From NCBI GenBank assembly GCA_002702065.1, contig NZXX01000001.1, positions 1,426,001 to 1,490,000 of the forward strand: 64,000 bases of DNA. Direction: 5' to 3'. Positions within the stretch are counted from its first letter, which is position 1. Every line of letters begins with the position of its first letter. Below the pieces are notes generated by a model. That model was not told the DNA's origin. It worked only from the letters and a program-made list of their open reading frames with translations, and made no database searches. Positions 55,603 through 64,000 of the stretch are shown one piece after another. The DNA is from Anaerolineaceae bacterium (GTDB taxonomy: Bacteria; Chloroflexota; Anaerolineae; Aggregatilineales; Phototrophicaceae). Position numbers and translations under genes: made by a program.

Positions 55603-56166
55603 CTACGCCAGGGGAGCCGACCCGGAAAACTCGGTCGCTGTCTCAGTGGTAAACTGCGTTGGTAGCGCACTTGCCCATTCGCGGATTGCTTCCCAATCGC
55701 GGTGGTCACCTTCAGGAAACAGCCCAAGCCTTACCATCGACCCCAGGACAATACGAAAATGCAGCTCTTTGATCTTTTTGAGATCAAGCACCCCGGCAAA
55801 ATAACCTTCACTTACGGGATGGACGAGTTGGCGGGCCGGGGCCATCCAACCGGAGGCCGACTGTAATGCTTTCTGGTAGCGGGCCGGGTTCTTGGTCGCC
55901 ATTGCCATACCTGCCAGAAAGGTTGCCACCGGTTTCTGAGCCAGGACCTGCTGGTGGGCTTCAAGGAACTGCATCGCTTCTGGCAGCCATTTTTCCTGGC
56001 GAACCGCGCTGCCAGCGATAATCGCCTGATAGGGTGTCACGTCGGTAACTGCTGTCATCGGTCGGACATCTACTGGGATACCCTGCTGGCTGAGTGTCTC
56101 ACCAATTGCTTCTGCGATTTCGGCTGTTGAACCGCTGCAGCTGGCGTAGGTGATGAGTATGGACAT
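55603..56166 (-). CDS. Flavodoxin-domain protein
   Basis: This 187-aa protein has the FMN-binding start ILITYASCSGSTAEIAE, and YQAIIAGSAVRQEKWLP matches the second FMN loop of the HemG/flavodoxin_5 group. HemG-type proteins oxidise protoporphyrinogen; many relatives are generic electron carriers. ATG 56166 is used because AGGAGGGG lies 8 nt upstream. An operator-like element lies 57 nt upstream, so this gene may begin its own transcript inside cassette 3. Confidence 0.87.
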   Translation of the reverse strand: MSILITYASCSGSTAEIAEAIGETLSQQGIPVDVRPMTAVTDVTPYQAIIAGSAVRQEKWLPEAMQFLEAHQQVLAQKPVATFLAGMAMATKNPARYQKALQSASGWMAPARQLVHPVSEGYFAGVLDLKKIKELHFRIVLGSMVRLGLFPEGDHRDWEAIREWASALPTQFTTETATEFSGSAPLA

Positions 56167-56222
56167 GGTTGTTTCCCCTCCTGATATTGGCTTTGTCGGA
56201 CAGTCATTGATTACAGTAATTA

Positions 56223-56282
56223 GTCTAAAGAAGCGGGTTCGTTTTGTAGACAACCGAAGGTTCTATAACAGGGTGTATTTAG
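56223..56282 (-). promoter_or_regulatory. Putative operator upstream of the flavodoxin gene
   Basis: This 60-nt element matches 57761-57820 at 49 of 60 positions by eye (GTCTAA at one end, TTTGTAG-CAACCGAA in the middle, AGGGTGTATTTAG at the other). A TAGACT box on the minus strand lies at the same place in both. An activator bound here would sit over the -35 region. Confidence 0.6.
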
Positions 56283-56321
56283 GTTCTAAAGCTGGTTGCC
56301 AATTCCCCGATTCATCCATGT

Positions 56322-57377
56322 CTAAATGAACAGTGATGCGATCACAGCAATCAGGACGCGGCCCATGAAGGTCAATAGAAAGGCCAATGCAAAACCAATC
56401 AATGTACCCCTTTCCCATGGCAGAGTCGGGATGCTTTCGACAATGCTGCGGGTTGTTGCGACGCTATGCAGCAGTTGCGCGTTTTGTGGGGCATCGTTCG
56501 TCGCCAGGGAGTCATCGGCTGCGTACATTTCGTGTACGAGCGCTCCGAAATGTTGGTTGATAGCCTGAAGCAAGCGGCGTTTCTCGGCAATAATGCGACG
56601 ACTTATACCCTGTAAAGGTAGCAAGAAGCTCAATACGGCGAGCACAAAAGCCATGACGGTCACGTTGATGAGCGCGACATTGGAGAACGTGGCCGGGTCT
56701 GTTACGATTCCAAAAAAGTTCATCAACAGTAGACTGATGCCTGTTCGCGAGGATAAGCGAGAAAATGCATACAATGGGGCGCGATTGAACAGATCAATAT
56801 CGGTGAGCATGGCGTGAATACGGTTTACCATCCAGAGCTGCCATAGCGTGTGGTAGAAGTAAACACCCATGAGCGCAAATGCAAAGGTATAGAATGCGCC
56901 CTCAATCATCGCGATCAGCGGCGATTGCTGGATCAAAATCAGGATGTAGGGCGTATTTGCCAGGTAGACGGCAACCAACCCAAATGAGAGCAGCAGCGTA
57001 ATCTGAATACCACGCCGAGGCATGGTGGTAAGCTGATGCTCAAGGTCGCTGTAATCACGGTTACTGATCGCCAGCGCTGGGCGAAAATTTGCCAGCGCAC
57101 GCCGTGCAACACGATTGAGATACACCATCAGCATCATGGAGCCGATGGGATAGCAGGGAATTGACGATCGATAGAGGTCGAACGTGCCCACAGGGACCAG
57201 GCCAGCGAACCAGGCCAGCGCATTGAAGACGACAATCAGCAGGCCCAGTATCACAAGGTAGACAGCCCACACCCAGATAGGCAACTGCTGTATCCAGTGT
57301 GACAAGGCAGGGAATCGATTTGCCTGATGTGTATGACGAGCATCTCGGCTAGTGGGCGTTAAGCGTTTCGACAACAT
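56322..57377 (-). CDS. Multi-pass membrane protein of unknown function
   Basis: This 351-aa protein has about six membrane helices, with charged cytoplasmic loops around residues 90-120 and 255-315. GAGAGG precedes the ATG. No transporter or enzyme signature is recognisable. It lies between the small cassette protein and the flavodoxin gene in cassette 3. Confidence 0.72.
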   Translation of the reverse strand: MLSKRLTPTSRDARHTHQANRFPALSHWIQQLPIWVWAVYLVILGLLIVVFNALAWFAGLVPVGTFDLYRSSIPCYPIGSMMLMVYLNRVARRALANFRPALAISNRDYSDLEHQLTTMPRRGIQITLLLSFGLVAVYLANTPYILILIQQSPLIAMIEGAFYTFAFALMGVYFYHTLWQLWMVNRIHAMLTDIDLFNRAPLYAFSRLSSRTGISLLLMNFFGIVTDPATFSNVALINVTVMAFVLAVLSFLLPLQGISRRIIAEKRRLLQAINQHFGALVHEMYAADDSLATNDAPQNAQLLHSVATTRSIVESIPTLPWERGTLIGFALAFLLTFMGRVLIAVIASLFI

Positions 57378-57426
57378 AAGATCCTCTCAGCGTTTAGTCG
57401 TGGTGAGGGGTACTGGTTGTGCCTGG

Positions 57427-57693
57427 TCAGTCATTCGACTCATCCGTCGGATTCGATTCCAGACGAACGACCGAAACAATGGTCATACCTAAATCGCGGA
57501 TGCGCCGTAAAAAACCATGCAGTGCTGCTTGGTCGATGACTGGTCCGGTCAGCAGTGTTGTGCCGCTGTCTTCCTGAGTGACGGTTAGTCCATCAAATGC
57601 TTCTTCCCACTGACTGCCCAGATGTCCTTCAACCCTGATCTGATAGATCGGCGCTTGAACTGGCTGCTTTTCGGGATTTTGTTGGTTGGTCAT
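57427..57693 (-). CDS. Conserved ~80-aa cassette protein, copy 3
   Basis: This 88-aa protein carries the same pattern as copies 1 and 2: IYQIRVEGHLGSQW, F-GLTV, GTTLL-G, and VIDQAALHGFLRRIRDLG. It is the most diverged copy and has a longer acidic tail. It is the first gene of cassette 3 after the regulator, 68 nt below an operator-like element. Confidence 0.78.
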   Translation of the reverse strand: MTNQQNPEKQPVQAPIYQIRVEGHLGSQWEEAFDGLTVTQEDSGTTLLTGPVIDQAALHGFLRRIRDLGMTIVSVVRLESNPTDESND

Positions 57694-57760
57694 ACCTTAG
57701 ACCTGACTTTCCGGTGTGGTATGCATCTGGTCAGACGTATACCAATCTATTACATCAACA

Positions 57761-57820
57761 GTCTAAGGAATTGGGCTTGGTTTGTAGGCAACCGAAAGTT
57801 CTATTGGAGGGTGTATTTAG
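57761..57820 (-). promoter_or_regulatory. Putative operator of cassette 3
   Basis: The plus strand reads GTCTAAGG, then TTTGTAGGCAACCGAAAG and AGGGTGTATTTAG, the reference copy for the shared element. On the minus strand TAGACT follows the TACA half by 17 nt. The element lies between the regulator stop (57832) and the small gene start (57693). Confidence 0.6.
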
Positions 57821-57831
57821 CAGGAGAGGTA

Positions 57832-60594
57832 CTATTGAAGGATAGTCAAATCGCGGGCACGGTTAACGGCCTGGGTCCGGTTAGCAACGCCTAACTTGCC
57901 GAAAATGTTGTTGACATGCTTCTTAACAGTGCTGACGGCAATTACCAGTTCATCGGCGATGGCTTGATTAGACTGGCCATTTGCCAGCAGGTCCAGCACT
58001 TCAAGTTCGCGGTCGCTGAGCGGTTCAATCAACAACTGATTGGGATCAGGGGGGGTGGACGTATCCTCACCCTGCAAATCGATGGCTTGAATCAGGCGCG
58101 CAACATAGGCGGGGGACGCCGCTTGTGCCAGGGTTGCGGCCAACAAAGTGCGCATGGATTGGCCTTCATCGGCGAAGACCCCAATATAAGCTTCCGGTTC
58201 AGCCAGTGCCAGAGCGCGTTGGATCGTTGCAATGGCATTGGGTTGGTCACCTTTTGCCTGATGAGCAAGTGCTTGCAGGATCAGGATTTCGATGACGCTG
58301 CCCATACGTCCTGTTTCTTGTGCTGCAACCAGGAGACGATCAAGCAGTGCCAGCGCTGCCTGGATTAGAGGCGCTTCTGGCTCAAGTTCATATTGCGCGA
58401 GAATCACTCTGGCTAAGGTCAGGTAATCGAACTCATGCAAAAAGCTGATCTCATCGTCCGCAGATAAGCTTTGCTCACGGACCCAATCAAGTGCTTCTGC
58501 GATCCGGCCTTGCCGAATCCATAGCTTTGCTTTGAGGGCCGGTAGAGGACGCAGTTCGGGGATTGCACCGGGTCGATACAGGCGCTCCGCCTCTTGAAGC
58601 CATTCAAGTGCTTCATCCCAGTCACCATGTGCCGCTTTGATCTGAGCCATTGCCGTATTCAGACGATATTCACTGCCCGGCATCAAGATGCGTTCACTGG
58701 CTTCCTGACCATCCGACAGGTATTGCGCCGCGGTTTCCAGGTCGCCCCATTCACGATACAGATTGCCCAGGCCGACATACAGATTGACGGTTTCCTGCGT
58801 CGCGTGGATGTTCGGTTCGCCTCCACCTTCGCTATCCACGCTTACGGGGTCGCTTATAAGCTGTAGTGCTCTTTCATAGTTGCTGAGCGCTTTGCGCAGA
58901 CGACCCTGTGCGATGTTGATATCAGCCAGGATGACGGTTCCGAAGACTTGAAAATAGTGATTGTTGGCCTTGCGCTGGCTGGCGATGCTCAGGCTTATTG
59001 ATTTGTAAGCAGGTTCCAGTTCGCCGTTAGCCCAATGTGCCATACCCAGGAATAACGCCGTTGTTCCGCGCCAATAATGATCGTCTTCAGGCAGGTGATC
59101 CAATGCGCGTTGAGCGTGTCTGACAGTGCCGGGCACATCGCCCAGTGACAGTGCAAGATAGGCACGGGCGCTGGCTGTGGTAGCAGTTAGACATCGAAAC
59201 TGCGTTTCATTGGCCACGATCATGTCATTTGGTCTGGCTGGTGATTGACCACTCGCAGACTCTGAAGCATCGAGCCACCATTCGACATCGCGCAGACGTG
59301 TCTCGGCGGCGTCCAGCTCCCCATTGTCCAGTAGCGTCCAGGCATAACCAGCACTGAGGACAGGGCGAACCCGAACTAAATCGTCAGGTAGTGCCTTTAC
59401 CCATCCCAGCCATACTGTCGGCTGGATTCCCTGTGGGATGACCGGCCACGATAGCTCGACAAGATCGGCAGCACGCGCAAGATCCTTAGCTGCCAAAGCA
59501 TGGTGGATTGCTTCAGATCTGAACCCGTTTTGCTCAAACCATTCGCACGCCCGCCGCTGCCCATAGGATACCTGGTCGGGTTGATCTTTCCGGGCATAGG
59601 TCTGCAAAACCTCCGCAAACAGATGGTGATAGCGGTACCATTGACGTTGGTCATCCAACGGCACGATGAGCATATTGCTGCGCTCCAACTGCTCAATCAT
59701 CACGTGCCCGTCAGCCCGGCCTGTCACCGCGTCACACAGCGAGGCACTCAGGCGATCCAGTATCGACGTCTGGAACAAAAAATCCCGAACAGAGTCCGGC
59801 TGATGATTCAGGACTTCCTCTACAAGATAATCCACGATGAACCGATGACTGCCCGTAAATGATTGGATGAACTGGCCGACATCCTTCTGCCCCTGCATCG
59901 AAATGGCTGCAAGCTGTAAACCCGCGATCCAACCTTCTGTACGCTGCTCAAGTGCGATGATGTCCTCTGGCGACAGAGATAACCCCATCGCGTTGTTTAG
60001 AAATTCTGCTGCTTCCTCCGGTGTGAAGCGCAAATCGGCGGCGCGGAGTTCGGTCAATTGGCTGCGCGCCCGTAAACGCGCTACCGGTAGGCGTGGATCT
60101 TCTCGGGTAGTGATGACGATATGCATCTGCGGCGGCTGGTTGTCGATCAGGAATGCCAGGCCTGAATCGATCTCCTGGCTCTCGAGCACATGATAATCAT
60201 CCAGGACAAGCACAAAATCATTTGCCATTGTCGTGATGTCGTTTAGCAGGGGAATTAGCAGCGCATCAAGAGGGGGTGGCTGCGGCGATTCAAGTAAGTT
60301 CAGGATGTCCGTCCCTGAAAGCGGTTCAATGGTTTTCAGTGCGGTGACGATGTAGGTCAGGAAGCGCACCGGGTCGCTATCACGTTCATCGAGCGAAAGC
60401 CACGCCGCAGGATGATCGCCGCCGCTGATCCACTCGGCTGTCAGCGTTGTCTTGCCAAAACCGGCAGGCGCAGAGATCAGCGTGAGTTTGCCTTGCAGGC
60501 CCGCATTGAGCCGTTCGATCAGGTGAGGGCGCAATACCATACCGGGACGTGGCGTAGGCATATATAGCTTTGTGGCGAGAACTTGGGTTGACAT
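57832..60594 (-). CDS. MalT-type LuxR-family transcriptional activator (cassette 3)
   Basis: This 920-aa protein has the [18 protein letters not shown] start, Walker A PAGFGKTT (43-50), Walker [13 protein letters not shown], a long TPR region and Lux[24 protein letters not shown] with [13 protein letters not shown]. It is the most diverged of the three paralogues and the closest in length to MalT. A -10 box ends 6 nt before the ATG. It is divergent from the histidine kinase and probably controls the cassette 3 operon through the two operator-like elements. Confidence 0.93.
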   Translation of the reverse strand: MSTQVLATKLYMPTPRPGMVLRPHLIERLNAGLQGKLTLISAPAGFGKTTLTAEWISGGDHPAAWLSLDERDSDPVRFLTYIVTALKTIEPLSGTDILNLLESPQPPPLDALLIPLLNDITTMANDFVLVLDDYHVLESQEIDSGLAFLIDNQPPQMHIVITTREDPRLPVARLRARSQLTELRAADLRFTPEEAAEFLNNAMGLSLSPEDIIALEQRTEGWIAGLQLAAISMQGQKDVGQFIQSFTGSHRFIVDYLVEEVLNHQPDSVRDFLFQTSILDRLSASLCDAVTGRADGHVMIEQLERSNMLIVPLDDQRQWYRYHHLFAEVLQTYARKDQPDQVSYGQRRACEWFEQNGFRSEAIHHALAAKDLARAADLVELSWPVIPQGIQPTVWLGWVKALPDDLVRVRPVLSAGYAWTLLDNGELDAAETRLRDVEWWLDASESASGQSPARPNDMIVANETQFRCLTATTASARAYLALSLGDVPGTVRHAQRALDHLPEDDHYWRGTTALFLGMAHWANGELEPAYKSISLSIASQRKANNHYFQVFGTVILADINIAQGRLRKALSNYERALQLISDPVSVDSEGGGEPNIHATQETVNLYVGLGNLYREWGDLETAAQYLSDGQEASERILMPGSEYRLNTAMAQIKAAHGDWDEALEWLQEAERLYRPGAIPELRPLPALKAKLWIRQGRIAEALDWVREQSLSADDEISFLHEFDYLTLARVILAQYELEPEAPLIQAALALLDRLLVAAQETGRMGSVIEILILQALAHQAKGDQPNAIATIQRALALAEPEAYIGVFADEGQSMRTLLAATLAQAASPAYVARLIQAIDLQGEDTSTPPDPNQLLIEPLSDRELEVLDLLANGQSNQAIADELVIAVSTVKKHVNNIFGKLGVANRTQAVNRARDLTILQ

Positions 60595-60600
60595 AGCGTA

Positions 60601-60628
60601 ATTTTACCGATTTGGCTACAAGAGGCAA
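60601..60628 (-). promoter_or_regulatory. Promoter of MalT-type gene 3 (probably leaderless)
   Basis: TTGCCT (60623-60628) and TAAAAT (60601-60606) are 16 nt apart on the minus strand. The -10 ends 6 nt before ATG 60594, as in the other two MalT genes, though the sequence itself is unrelated. Confidence 0.65.
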
Positions 60629-60669
60629 CAAGCATGTAATTTACATTTCACTCAACGACCATCGGCGGC

Positions 60670-60675
60670 TATAAT
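60670..60675 (+). promoter_or_regulatory. -10 box of the histidine kinase operon
   Basis: A perfect TATAAT lies 38 nt upstream of the GTG start at 60714. The -35 is poor. Confidence 0.5.
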
Positions 60676-60713
60676 CTGTCTGCGAACAAAGAATAGCATC
60701 GGTTGAGGATTTC

Positions 60714-62288
60714 GTGTTTGATGTCACTAACTTCAGTCTGAAGGATATGACGCAGTGCGGTGCAGCGCTGCGCGAGCTTGGCGTTGATACCAATAGCATG
60801 GAAGAAACCGCCAATCGTATCGTGCGTTATCTTCATGACCACCTGACAGATGCGAGCGGTGCAAAAGTCTGCGTGCTGACGCGCTTTTTCATCACCATAC
60901 CTTACGGTGAACTTGATGAAGACAACCAGCGTCATGCTCAGAAGCTGCTGGGTAGAGTACCAGAAGATACTGGGCTGCGTTGTCAAACGCTGCTGACGAC
61001 GGTTGGCATCGAAGCTGACTGGAATGATCGCCATAAATCAAACTACTATAAGAACTTGCCACTGATACCTGAAATCCTCGATGCCAATCCGATGTATATG
61101 CAGTTTGCCGAGACGTTCGGCGTTGTACTGGATCGCTCCGTTACGCCTGATCCGGCATTAATTGCTGAGTTAGAGCAGCACAGTTATAACGTCTTTCATG
61201 TGCCGGATGCCCTTGACAGTCAGTATGTCCCCGACCAAGAAGGGTTCGTTGTTCCCTACGGTATACGTTCCATCATTGGCTTTTTCGGGATGTTACCCAG
61301 CAGCCAGATTTTCTCGGTTGTGATTTTCACCCGCGCCGCTATTCCGCGCGACATTGTGGATTATTTCAAGACGCTGGCGTTTAATGTCAAACTAGCGATC
61401 CTGCCTTTTGATGACTCGGCTGTCTTTGCCGGCTCCGGGACGACCCCGTTCGTAAAGCAGGAAAAGGCGCTGGTTCACCTGCGTTCTGAAACAGGAAGCC
61501 TGCGACAGTTGGTTGGCGTTCAGGAGCAGGTTGTCGTTGAACAGTCGGAACGGATTGAGAGCGTTATGGCCGAACTGCGTCAGCAAGCCGATCAGCTGGT
61601 TCGAACCAACAGCGACCTGGAAAGTCAGATCAGCGAGAATGATATCCTGCGCCAGCAAGCGGCGGAAAAAGCCATTCTTGAGGAGCGCAACCGGCTGGCA
61701 CGAGATCTGCACGACTCGGTGACACAGTCACTTTACAGCCTGACCCTGTTCGCGGAAGCCAGTCAGCGGCTTGTCGACAGCGGGGATATTGTACGAGCAA
61801 CGGGTTATCTGGGGCAGGTGGGCGAAACAGCGCAGCAAGCGTTGAAGGAAATGCGTCTGCTTGTGTATGAACTGCGCCCGGTCGCGCTGGAGGACGTCGG
61901 ACTGGTCGGTGCGGTGCAGCAGCGATTGGATGCTGTCGAAGGGCGTGCCGGGGTCGAGACTCAACTTCTGGTGAACGACATCGTTGAACTCGCGCCGGCG
62001 GTAGAAGAAGCGTTATACCGTATCGTCCAGGAAGCCCTGAATAACACACTGAAACATGCCAACGCCAGTGCCGTCACAGTTCGGATTGTGATTGACGCCA
62101 ATCAAGTCCAGCTGTGTGTTGAGGATGATGGTTGTGGCTTCGACCCGCAGCTTGTGGCATCGGGCGGCGGTATAGGGCTTCGCAGTATCCACGAGCGGTG
62201 TGAAGGTATCGGCGCATCGCTGGCGATCACGTCCGCCGACGGAAACGGGACCCAGGTGCTGGTCACCTTTGACCACAGTACGAATTGA
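60714..62288 (+). CDS. NarX-type sensor histidine kinase with unrecognised N-terminal sensor
   Basis: This 524-aa protein starts at GTG 60714 after GAGGA. Residues 1-245 form a soluble sensor region I cannot name; it has no TM and includes NMKL-like motifs such as WNDRHKSNYYKNLPLIPE. A coiled coil (~260-325) leads to a HisKA_3 domain with phospho-acceptor H333 (ARDLHDSVTQSLYS) and a HATPase domain (EALNNTLKHANAS, EDDGCGFDP, GGIGLRSIHER). It probably phosphorylates the response regulator encoded 17 nt downstream. Confidence 0.9.
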   Translation: MFDVTNFSLKDMTQCGAALRELGVDTNSMEETANRIVRYLHDHLTDASGAKVCVLTRFFITIPYGELDEDNQRHAQKLLGRVPEDTGLRCQTLLTTVGIEADWNDRHKSNYYKNLPLIPEILDANPMYMQFAETFGVVLDRSVTPDPALIAELEQHSYNVFHVPDALDSQYVPDQEGFVVPYGIRSIIGFFGMLPSSQIFSVVIFTRAAIPRDIVDYFKTLAFNVKLAILPFDDSAVFAGSGTTPFVKQEKALVHLRSETGSLRQLVGVQEQVVVEQSERIESVMAELRQQADQLVRTNSDLESQISENDILRQQAAEKAILEERNRLARDLHDSVTQSLYSLTLFAEASQRLVDSGDIVRATGYLGQVGETAQQALKEMRLLVYELRPVALEDVGLVGAVQQRLDAVEGRAGVETQLLVNDIVELAPAVEEALYRIVQEALNNTLKHANASAVTVRIVIDANQVQLCVEDDGCGFDPQLVASGGGIGLRSIHERCEGIGASLAITSADGNGTQVLVTFDHSTN

Positions 62289-62304
62289 TCGAGAGGAACT
62301 TATT

Positions 62305-62964
62305 TTGGCTGGTGAGACATTACGTATTCTGATTGCGGATGACCATGCAATCGTGCGCCAGGGTTTGCGCGCTCTGATCGATACCGAAGTGGGCATGGTG
62401 CTGGTAGACGAGGCAAAGGATGGTATCGAGGCGATGTTGAAAGCTCGCCAGCATCAACCGGATGTCATCCTGCTGGACATGGTGATGCCACGGCAGGATG
62501 GGTTGGAGACCATTAAGCAGATCAAAGCCGAACGATCCGATGCGCGTATCCTCGTGTTGACCAGTTTCGCCGAGGACGAGAAGGTGTTTCCGGCGATCAA
62601 AGCCGGTGCATTAGGCTATATCCTGAAAGACTCCTCGCCAGGCCAGCTTATCCAGGCAATTCGCGATGTGCATCGCGGTGAGTCCTCCCTGCACCCGACT
62701 ATCGCCCGCAAGCTCATTATGGAACTGAACCAGCCGCCGGACCAACCTCTTACTGAAGAGCCGCTTACTGAACGTGAGGTAGAGGTCTTAAAGCAGGTGG
62801 CGCAAGGGCACTCTAACCAGCATATCGCAGAGCTTCTCGTTCTCAGTGAACGCACTGTACGCGCCCATGTCAGCCATATCCTCGATAAGCTCCACCTCGC
62901 CAACCGTACCCAGGCGGCACTCTACGCCTTGCGGACAGGCATCAGCGACCTCGACGCCGATTAG
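62305..62964 (+). CDS. NarL/FixJ-type response regulator
   Basis: This 219-aa protein has a receiver domain with phospho-acceptor D58 (VILLDMVMPRQDG), the acidic pair D12-D13 and the Lys of YILKDSS, followed by a LuxR-type HTH (LTEREVEVLKQVAQGHSNQH, IAELLVLSERTV). I chose the TTG at 62305: GAGAGGAA precedes it by 6 nt, and the usual receiver start (LRILIADDH) follows. A longer frame from 62200 would overlap the kinase gene. It is the cognate partner of the kinase. Confidence 0.92.
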   Translation: MAGETLRILIADDHAIVRQGLRALIDTEVGMVLVDEAKDGIEAMLKARQHQPDVILLDMVMPRQDGLETIKQIKAERSDARILVLTSFAEDEKVFPAIKAGALGYILKDSSPGQLIQAIRDVHRGESSLHPTIARKLIMELNQPPDQPLTEEPLTEREVEVLKQVAQGHSNQHIAELLVLSERTVRAHVSHILDKLHLANRTQAALYALRTGISDLDAD

Positions 62965-63012
62965 CCAGATACGACATTTGTCGTAGTCAATTGGATTATT
63001 GACTCACGTGAG

Positions 63013-63034
63013 CCGCTCAAAAGAGCGGTTTTTT
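63013..63034 (+). terminator. Rho-independent terminator of the two-component operon
   Basis: A 6-bp stem (CCGCTC/GAGCGG) with an AAAA loop is followed by six T residues, 48 nt after the response regulator stop. Confidence 0.8.
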
Positions 63035-63147
63035 GTCTTGGGCATGGCGCATCCTTTCGCCGATTTGCCGCCGGTTCAACTCGGCTAACCTTATATCAGA
63101 TTGACGAACACCGGAACAAAGACGTGAAAGACCAGAGGAACGAGCCT

Positions 63148-63489
63148 GTGAAGGCGCTGATTGCCGTCAAATCAACCGAACGTCGTGATGCGCTGTACGC
63201 CCTACTGGAATCACTTGGGATCGACGTGATCCACCAGGCAAGCGATGCAGAGACAAGCCGTAGAACGGTGAACGAACAGGACCCTGCATTGATATTGACA
63301 GACTTCAATCTTTCGAGTGCTGTTCCTGCTGCGAACCCTGCTGCGATTATTGTGTTGGTTGCAGATCGGGTGGAAGCGGCACAGGCGCGCGCAGCCGGTG
63401 CGACGCACGTGTTCATCGAAGGCACCCCGGTGAGCCAAATTGTGGATGCCATCAATGCACTAATGAATTTCAACAATCGCCAGGAATAG
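63148..63489 (+). CDS. Degenerate receiver-domain protein
   Basis: This 113-aa stand-alone protein has the receiver fold (KALIAVKSTERRDALYALLE, DPALILTDFNLSS, AAQARAAGATHVFIEG). It keeps the central Asp (LTDFNL) but lacks the N-terminal acidic pair (VKS in place of DDH) and the conserved Lys (VFIEG). It is unlikely to be a normal phospho-switch. GTG 63148 is chosen because GAGGAA lies 7 nt upstream; an in-frame GTG at 63124 is less likely. It lies just upstream of a membrane-protein gene. Confidence 0.72.
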   Translation: MKALIAVKSTERRDALYALLESLGIDVIHQASDAETSRRTVNEQDPALILTDFNLSSAVPAANPAAIIVLVADRVEAAQARAAGATHVFIEGTPVSQIVDAINALMNFNNRQE

Positions 63490-63508
63490 AATCGAGCCGG
63501 AGAAAACC

Positions 63509-63967
63509 ATGTCACAGAATGTCTTGAACCACCGTAAGCAACAGATCGATGCGCCATTCCGCGTCAAGAGTGCCGGGGTATCCCTGGTCGTTATCCTGGC
63601 AATCGGCAGCTACTTTATCGCCAACCTGCTCACGTTACTGACCAGTGAGCAGGCCGTCCCGGACGGTGCACTGAGCCTGACGATCATCACCATCACCCTC
63701 ATCGCCGTTGTAGAAGCCACCCTGCAAATCGTGCTGTTCATCGGCGCCGGTCGGGTCGAAGAACAATCCAAACTTGACAAAGACATCGCTAACATGGCTT
63801 CGCGTAACGCTTACCGCGTATTGATGGCCGGCACGTTTGCCACCTTCGCCAGCATGTTTGCTGGTTTCACCCCCTTTGAGATGGGCAGCCTGCTGATGGG
63901 GGCCTTCCTGCTGGCGGAGATCGTCAAGTTTGCTTCACAGATCGTTTATTACCGGCAAGCAGCGTAA
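63509..63967 (+). CDS. Four-TM membrane protein of unknown function
   Basis: This 152-aa protein has four membrane helices (~22-45, 55-80, 103-120 and 125-142) with a charged loop (GRVEEQSKLDKDIANM) in the middle. GGAG precedes the ATG by 6 nt. It follows the receiver-like gene by 19 nt and is probably co-transcribed. No family is recognised. Confidence 0.75.
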   Translation: MSQNVLNHRKQQIDAPFRVKSAGVSLVVILAIGSYFIANLLTLLTSEQAVPDGALSLTIITITLIAVVEATLQIVLFIGAGRVEEQSKLDKDIANMASRNAYRVLMAGTFATFASMFAGFTPFEMGSLLMGAFLLAEIVKFASQIVYYRQAA

Positions 63968-64000
63968 TTGCTGGATGCCATATCAACCATTATTCGATTA

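Overview
The window looks like a chromosomal accessory region of a Chloroflexota bacterium, most likely of the class Anaerolineae. This is inferred from gene content: several MalT-type LuxR regulators that open with MSTQ-ATKLY, many secreted PD40 (TolB-like) propellers ending in SH3b domains, SARP/BTAD regulators, and TIR, CHAT and NACHT proteins. No taxonomic marker gene is present. Almost everything is on the minus strand. Plus-strand genes are a broken serine recombinase with two small neighbours, one short secreted peptide, and a two-component system with two small genes at the right end.

Left end (1-7.5 kb): three tightly coupled genes encode a TerB_N/TerB_C protein, a BrxD-like P-loop ATPase and an Lhr-like SF2 helicase that runs off the left edge. 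They resemble phage-defence and stress modules. A VapBC-type pair follows. At 7.8-9.8 kb there is a ribbon-helix-helix protein, a tiny ORF and a serine recombinase inactivated by a stop and an internal deletion.

10-16.4 kb: cassette 1 holds a MalT-type regulator (882 aa), a quinone-oxidoreductase-like enzyme, a ~79-aa protein and membrane proteins. It lies between recombinase remnants that point inward and share a 13-bp core. A decayed stretch follows (16.8-17.7 kb).

17.7-31 kb: a long envelope operon runs leftward from a good sigma-70 promoter near 31.15 kb. It encodes two secreted proteins, an ABCG-like exporter, a membrane-anchored lipid-binding-like protein, and five tandem PD40 propellers with near-identical N-termini and different C-terminal domains. 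Two small membrane-protein genes follow from their own promoter.

31-47 kb: this is a dense conflict or signalling region. One operon encodes a secreted protein, a CHAT protease tethered by one TM to a large propeller, and a CBS-TIR protein. Next come a SARP regulator fused to a degenerate NTPase with a palindrome at its promoter, a TIR-NACHT-FGE protein, a glutamyl-tRNA synthetase homologue that has lost HIGH and KMSKS, a 77-aa protein, a 46-aa secreted peptide ending in Cys-Cys, and an AfsR-like NB-ARC/TPR regulator. The operon with the pseudo-synthetase, the TIR-NACHT-FGE protein and the divergent peptide is my best candidate for an undescribed system.

47.5-64 kb: cassettes 2 and 3 are each headed by a MalT-type regulator. 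Each carries a member of the ~80-aa family and small-molecule enzymes (serine hydrolases, oxidoreductase, alpha/beta hydrolase, flavodoxin, DUF1772). All three MalT genes have a -10 box ending 6 nt before the ATG, which suggests leaderless mRNAs. A shared operator-like element lies in front of the structural genes of all three cassettes. A NarX/NarL-type kinase-regulator pair and two small genes close the window.
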